Both the position numbers and the translations under genes were made by a program. A model generated the notes under the pieces. It was not told where the DNA came from. It did no database searches and saw nothing but the letters and a program-made list of their open reading frames with translations. From NCBI GenBank assembly GCA_021850085.1, contig JAJZRZ010000043.1, positions 1-10,123 on the forward strand: DNA of 10,123 nucleotides. Reading direction: 5' to 3'. Positions within the stretch are counted from its first letter, which is position 1; each line of letters begins with the position of its first letter. Source of the DNA: Actinomycetes bacterium (GTDB lineage: Bacteria > Actinomycetota > Coriobacteriia > Anaerosomatales > Anaerosomataceae). Below are positions 7,040 to 10,123 of this stretch, piece by piece.

Positions 7040-7086
7040 ACCAGCGAAACCCACGCCAACGAACGCCCCGGCTGCCGGGCATGCCC

Positions 7087-7269
7087 TTAGCGCGCCGAAC
7101 GCTCCTGGAGCGAACCGCAGTTCCCACACGAGCCGCCGCATGAGACGAGCTTCAGTGCATTGCAGCGGGGGCACCGGATCTCAGTGGACACGAGTCCGCA
7201 CTGCGGGCAGGCGGACCCGGCGGTAGCCGGTGCCGTACAGCCGGACTGCTGGGTGGACGTGAGACTCAT
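7087..7269 (-). CDS. Small cysteine-rich zinc-ribbon-like protein encoded after feoB (60 aa)
   Basis: The ATG overlaps the feoB stop in the sequence ATGA, so translation is probably coupled. The 60-residue product has eight cysteines: Cys11, then C21-x2-C24 and C33-x2-C36 with Pro next to one Cys of each pair (a rubredoxin-knuckle/zinc-ribbon form), then C44-x3-C48-x2-C51 in SCGGSCGNCG. The last motif resembles the CGGCxxC tails of FeoB-associated Cys-rich membrane proteins, yet there is no hydrophobic span here. It also recalls the Cys cluster of FeoC, though the winged-helix part of FeoC is absent. A soluble metal-binding accessory to FeoB (zinc or iron-sulfur) is inferred from the cysteines and operon position. 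I cannot assign a named family. Confidence 0.75.
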   Translation of the reverse strand: MSLTSTQQSGCTAPATAGSACPQCGLVSTEIRCPRCNALKLVSCGGSCGNCGSLQERSAR

Positions 7270-9137
7270 GCGATCACCGCCAGCACGCGGGCAAGCAGGC
7301 CCCCGAAGAGGAACGCGACGCCGACTGATGCCACGAACAGACCCGCGAGGTACGCCCACCCGCGCTCCTTCATGATCACCATCACGCTGGCTATGCAGGG
7401 CACGAACAGGGTGATCGTGACCATGGCGACCAGCAGCTGCGGCGCGGACAGCGCCATGTCGAAGAAGCCCGCGGCGCCGAAGTCGCGACGCACGAAGCCC
7501 ATCACGAAGGCGGTGGCCGCCTCGGCGGGAAGCTTGAGCCAACTGACGGTGAGCGGCATCGCGGCCGTCTGGATGGCCTTGAGAGCACCCGTGATGTCGA
7601 GCGTCGTGATGATGGCCGCCCCCGCGAGGAAGAACAGCGAGACCTCGCGCATGAAATGCCACACCTTCACTCCGCTCTTGCGCAGCACGTTGTTCAGCCG
7701 TGGCAGCCGCAGCGGCGGCAGGTCGATCAGCAGTTCCGTGGACGTCCCCGGCGTGACCTTGCTGAGGATGGTGCCGATGCCGACGAATATGACCATGAGC
7801 ACGCCGAAGTAGGCCGCCGCGTAGCCCGGGCCGACGCGCGCCATCAAGGCGGCGATGACCGCGATCTGAGCGGAACAGGGCACAGCGATGGCCATGAGCG
7901 CGGTGGCGATGAAACGCTCGCGTCTCGAGCCGAGGATGCGAGTGGTGAGCGTCCCCATGGTGACGCACCCCAGACCCAGGATCAGCGGGATGACGGCGCG
8001 GCCATTGAGACCGATGCCGGTGAGAGCGCGGTCTGCGAGCGCGGCTATCCGCGGAAGGTAGCCCGTGTCCTCGAGGACGGACAGAAGCAGGTAGAAGCCT
8101 GCCACGAGCGGCAGTATGACGCCGAGGAGATAGGTGAAGGTCATGGTGAGGAGGCCGAATTCGCCCGCAAGCACGGTGTTCGCCACCGTCCCCACCTCGA
8201 AGACCCGCCCGACGGCATCGCGCACGAACGGCTCCCAGTAGCCGAGCATGATCGTCTCTTCAGTGATGCCCACGACGTTACCGGCCACCCACACGCCAAG
8301 TACCTGGTAGACGGTGGCGAGAAGCGCGATGAGGAGCGGGATGCCGGTGAGCGGGTGCAGCATGATGCGGGACAGACGGGTGGTGAGCGCTATGCCTTCG
8401 TCGGACACAGTAAGAACCTCGGCAACCAGCGCGTTGACACGCTCGCGACGCCGTGTGTATATCTCGTCCCGCAGGTCGCCGGGCTGCACGCCATGGCGGG
8501 CGGCCACCTGCTCGTCGCCCTCGAGCACCAGCAGGGCTTCGGCACGCGAACCGGTGAAAGCCGCCGTCTCAACGAGCCGGCTTTCGAGCGATTCGTCGGC
8601 CCTGCCCACGCGGGCTTCGCCCAGGCGGGACACGAGCTCCTCGATGCCCGTGCCATCCACCGCCACGGTCTCCACGACAGGGACGCCGAGCTGCTCCTCG
8701 AGCCGCTCCCGATCGATGGCGACTCCGCGCCTGCGCGCTTCGTCGGCCATGTTGAGCGCCACGATGATCGGCAGGCCGAGATCGATGAGCTGCAGGGTGA
8801 GGAACAGGTCTCGCTCGGGATGCACTGCGTCCACGATGTCGACGACGACGTCGGCGGACAGGATGACATCGCGAGCCACCGATTCCTCGTCGTTGAACGA
8901 GCCGACACCGTAGACGCCGGGGATATCGAGTATCTCGTCCGATCCGTGCCTGCCACGGATGATCTCAACGGTCGTGCCGGGGAAGTTGCTCACGTCGACG
9001 TACGTGCCTGTGAGCGCGTTGAAGAACACAGACTTGCCCACGTTCGGGTTTCCGGCAAGAACCACCGTACGGGAAGCTGCACGGGCACCGACAGCGACGG
9101 GCGCCTCGGACTGGCCGTGGCACTTACGCGCACTCAT
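7266..9137 (-). CDS. feoB: Ferrous iron transporter FeoB (623 aa)
   Basis: Imports Fe(II) across the cytoplasmic membrane, powered or gated by an N-terminal GTPase. G1 is GNPNVGKS (29-36), the switch I threonines lie in NFPGTTVE (51-58), G3 is DIPG (71-74) and G4 is NMAD (129-132). A helical regulatory region follows to about 255, then two gate repeats with about nine hydrophobic segments between 263 and 620. Conserved membrane cysteines are Cys391 (GLGCVTMGTLTTR), Cys421 (VPCSAQ) and Cys581 (VPCIAS). The first gate has the GCVTM form instead of the GCNVPA form of E. coli FeoB, marking a separate FeoB subgroup. At 623 residues it is shorter than the roughly 770 of E. coli. The ATG is preceded by GGAG six bases away and overlaps the end of feoA by 14 bp. 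Confidence 0.97.
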   Translation of the reverse strand: MSARKCHGQSEAPVAVGARAASRTVVLAGNPNVGKSVFFNALTGTYVDVSNFPGTTVEIIRGRHGSDEILDIPGVYGVGSFNDEESVARDVILSADVVVDIVDAVHPERDLFLTLQLIDLGLPIIVALNMADEARRRGVAIDRERLEEQLGVPVVETVAVDGTGIEELVSRLGEARVGRADESLESRLVETAAFTGSRAEALLVLEGDEQVAARHGVQPGDLRDEIYTRRRERVNALVAEVLTVSDEGIALTTRLSRIMLHPLTGIPLLIALLATVYQVLGVWVAGNVVGITEETIMLGYWEPFVRDAVGRVFEVGTVANTVLAGEFGLLTMTFTYLLGVILPLVAGFYLLLSVLEDTGYLPRIAALADRALTGIGLNGRAVIPLILGLGCVTMGTLTTRILGSRRERFIATALMAIAVPCSAQIAVIAALMARVGPGYAAAYFGVLMVIFVGIGTILSKVTPGTSTELLIDLPPLRLPRLNNVLRKSGVKVWHFMREVSLFFLAGAAIITTLDITGALKAIQTAAMPLTVSWLKLPAEAATAFVMGFVRRDFGAAGFFDMALSAPQLLVAMVTITLFVPCIASVMVIMKERGWAYLAGLFVASVGVAFLFGGLLARVLAVIA

Positions 9138-9408
9138 CGCGTGCTCCGTTTCCGGCCTGCACGACTATCCGTCGCGCCAAGCCTCGCCCAACGGCGATCT
9201 CCTGACGCCCAGAGCGAAGCACCAACGGTCCGCCGGGGACGACTGAGATGCAGTGCACGCACGCGCCACACCCCATGCCGAATCGCAGAGCCTGCGCTCT
9301 AGCAATGTCATCGTGGATCTCCGAGATGGTCGCCTGCTGTCCAGGTCGCAGCACGGCGAGCGTGCTCCCGGGGGCCAGGTCTGTCTGGGTGCGATCGCGT
9401 CCGAACAT
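9124..9408 (-). CDS. feoA: FeoA-like SH3-domain protein (94 aa)
   Basis: FeoA is a small cytoplasmic partner of FeoB. The ATG follows AAGGA by six bases. Residues about 16-83 form the SH3-like FeoA domain, recognisable by LRPGQQATISEI, RFGMGCG, PGGPLVLRSGRQEIAVGRGLA and the closing RIVVQ strand. A short N-terminal extension (1-15) and a C-terminal tail (84-94) are charged. Unusual is CGACVHC at residues 47-53, with three cysteines at CxxCxxC spacing, in the loop where FeoA proteins usually have LGxxxG and no cysteines. It could bind metal, which is inference. First gene of a three-gene operon. Confidence 0.9.
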   Translation of the reverse strand: MFGRDRTQTDLAPGSTLAVLRPGQQATISEIHDDIARAQALRFGMGCGACVHCISVVPGGPLVLRSGRQEIAVGRGLARRIVVQAGNGARDECA

Positions 9409-9424
9409 GTCTCGTCCTTATCAC

Positions 9425-9460
9425 TTAGTATGTGCTAATTTGGGACAGTGGTGATACTAA
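9425..9460. promoter_or_regulatory. Inverted repeat over the feo promoter, candidate metalloregulator operator
   Basis: On the plus strand TTAGTAT (9425-9431) and ATACTAA (9454-9460) form perfect 7-bp arms 22 bp apart. The left arm is also part of a short palindromic element TTAGTATGTGCTAA (9425-9438), with TTAG/CTAA ends like half-sites of DtxR/IdeR-family boxes. One arm coincides with the feo -10 hexamer; the other lies just past the expected start. Repression by an iron-loaded DtxR-type protein would fit, but no regulator gene is in the window. Confidence 0.45.
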
Positions 9461-9483
9461 TGCATGGCCCTGTCGCAAGTCAA
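9454..9483 (-). promoter_or_regulatory. Putative promoter of the feoAB operon
   Basis: On the minus strand TTGACT (9483-9478) is followed after 18 bp by TAGTAT (9459-9454), or after 17 bp by TTAGTA. The -35 hexamer matches five of six consensus bases. Transcription would start near 9447, leaving a leader of about 40 nt that crosses the TTAG/CTAA element before the ribosome binding site. It is the best promoter match in the window. Confidence 0.6.
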
Positions 9484-9554
9484 CAGGCGCGCTCGTCCAT
9501 CGGAAGCGTAGACTGTACGCAACGGCAACCAGGACACCAGCGGCGGAGTCGTGC

Positions 9555-10123
9555 ATGTCGGGAAGCGGAACGCGGAGGCTGGGCGGGCGAGAACGATCGA
9601 AGCGCTCTCGTCTGTCCACGCGCCTGACCCGGGCGGTGGTTTACAGCGGCGCGATCGTGTTCGCCGTAACCACCCTGCTGGTCGCCCTCACCCTTTCGAG
9701 CTACACCCGCGCGGTGGAACGCGCCGACGCCTGGCTCGGTGACAGTAGAGTATGGTTGTTGCTCCTGCTGCCGGTCGCGCTCGGCCTGGCCACCGTCGTG
9801 GGGAGCTACCTGCTGGGCACCACTTTGGCCAAGAGCGTCGACCGCCCGCTGGGCCAGTTCGTGGATTACCTGCAGGACCAGGGGTACCTCGCGTTGCAGG
9901 GACTGCGCACCGACGAGGAGGTGCTCATCACCCCGGACCTGCCTGAGGACTTCGCCAAGCTCGGCAACGTCATCACCGACCTCATGACACAGCTGCGCAT
10001 CAACCAGTCCGATCTGATCGAGGCCGGAGACCAGGCGCTCGCCGCCGAGATGGCGTTTCGGACCGTGGTCGAGGAATCGCCAGAGGTGAAGATACTCGTG
10101 CGAGGCGGCGTGGTCGAGATCGC
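9555..10123 (+). CDS. Two-span membrane sensor with HAMP-like and PAS-like regions, 3' end outside the window
   Basis: The first 189 residues of a longer protein. ATG 9555 is preceded by GGAG six bases away. A very basic N-terminus (10 Arg or Lys in residues 1-26) leads to hydrophobic spans at about 28-48 and 66-88, joined by an external loop of only about 17 residues. A HAMP-like linker follows at about 89-150, with a Pro in the first helix (SVDRPLGQFVDYL), then a helical stretch and what looks like the start of a PAS domain at about 167 onward (AFRTVVEESPEVKILVRGGVVEI). The output domain is cut off: histidine kinase or diguanylate cyclase are both possible. The minimal outer loop suggests sensing in the membrane or cytoplasm. 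No convincing promoter is seen; TAGACT at 9509-9514 could be a -10 without a good -35. Confidence 0.8.
   Translation, partial: MSGSGTRRLGGRERSKRSRLSTRLTRAVVYSGAIVFAVTTLLVALTLSSYTRAVERADAWLGDSRVWLLLLLPVALGLATVVGSYLLGTTLAKSVDRPLGQFVDYLQDQGYLALQGLRTDEEVLITPDLPEDFAKLGNVITDLMTQLRINQSDLIEAGDQALAAEMAFRTVVEESPEVKILVRGGVVEI

Noticed and set aside
7067..7079. CCCGG/CCGGG hairpin after the small Cys-rich gene
   Set aside because: A 5-bp stem with a 3-nt loop is expected by chance at this GC content; the 12-bp stem at 7008-7039 is the better terminator.
6953..7174. N-terminal extension of the NTF2-like protein in the same frame
   Set aside because: The extension has Cys/Ala/Arg-rich non-protein-like composition, would run through the hairpin and promoter, and a ribosome binding site sits at the downstream ATG.
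7656..9302. 548-codon open frame on the plus strand
   Set aside because: It is antisense to feoB and feoA. Composition is dominated by Asp, His, Arg and Glu and shows no motif, so it is a shadow.
1..10123. CRISPR array, transposon, phage genes or RNA genes
   Set aside because: No regularly spaced repeats, transposase or integrase motifs, or tRNA/rRNA-like sequence were found by reading; base composition appears uniform, with no sign of a foreign insertion.

Overview
The window is a compact, high-GC bacterial chromosome segment. Two features point to Actinomycetota: a tandem pair of WYL-domain regulators of the PafB/PafC type, and general codon and GC character. The FeoB subtype and the absence of proteasome genes here would fit an anaerobic lineage such as Coriobacteriia, but that placement is inference. 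No CRISPR array, insertion sequence, tRNA or rRNA was seen.

Layout, left to right. (1) Positions 2-142 hold the C-terminal end of an unrecognised + strand gene. It converges on a minus-strand gene (159-1145) for an alanine-rich, single-span, probably extracytoplasmic helical protein of unknown function. (2) A 342-bp divergent intergenic region (1146-1487) carries a promoter for each side and a strong hairpin with a T-rich tail that no gene explains. (3) Two overlapping + strand genes (1488-2468 and 2461-3402) encode PafB-like and PafC-like WYL regulators. (4) Their 3' end overlaps by 71 bp the 3' end of a convergent gene (3332-6310) for a large DnaQ-like exonuclease/DinG-like helicase fusion. 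It has complete exonuclease motifs, a Walker A, a DEAH box and four cysteines placed as in Fe-S DinG helicases. (5) A minus-strand gene (6440-6952) encodes a membrane-anchored NTF2-like protein, with a perfect GC-rich hairpin behind it. (6) A feoA-feoB-small Cys-rich gene operon (9408 down to 7087, minus strand) encodes ferrous iron uptake; all its junctions overlap. It has a good promoter overlain by an inverted repeat that could be a metalloregulator operator. (7) A divergent + strand gene starting at 9555 encodes a two-span membrane sensor with HAMP-like and PAS-like regions and runs off the right edge.

Two functional themes stand out. The first is DNA-damage response: PafB/PafC heterodimers activate repair genes in mycobacteria, and the neighbouring exonuclease-helicase is a repair-type enzyme. 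Its upstream region contains a degenerate match, in the right spacing, to the mycobacterial RecA-NDp (PafBC) promoter motif. The second is Fe(II) import by Feo, with an unusual concentration of cysteines in FeoA and in the small third protein. The small third gene of the feo operon is the least-described element I can support; otherwise the window is mostly known families in ordinary arrangement.
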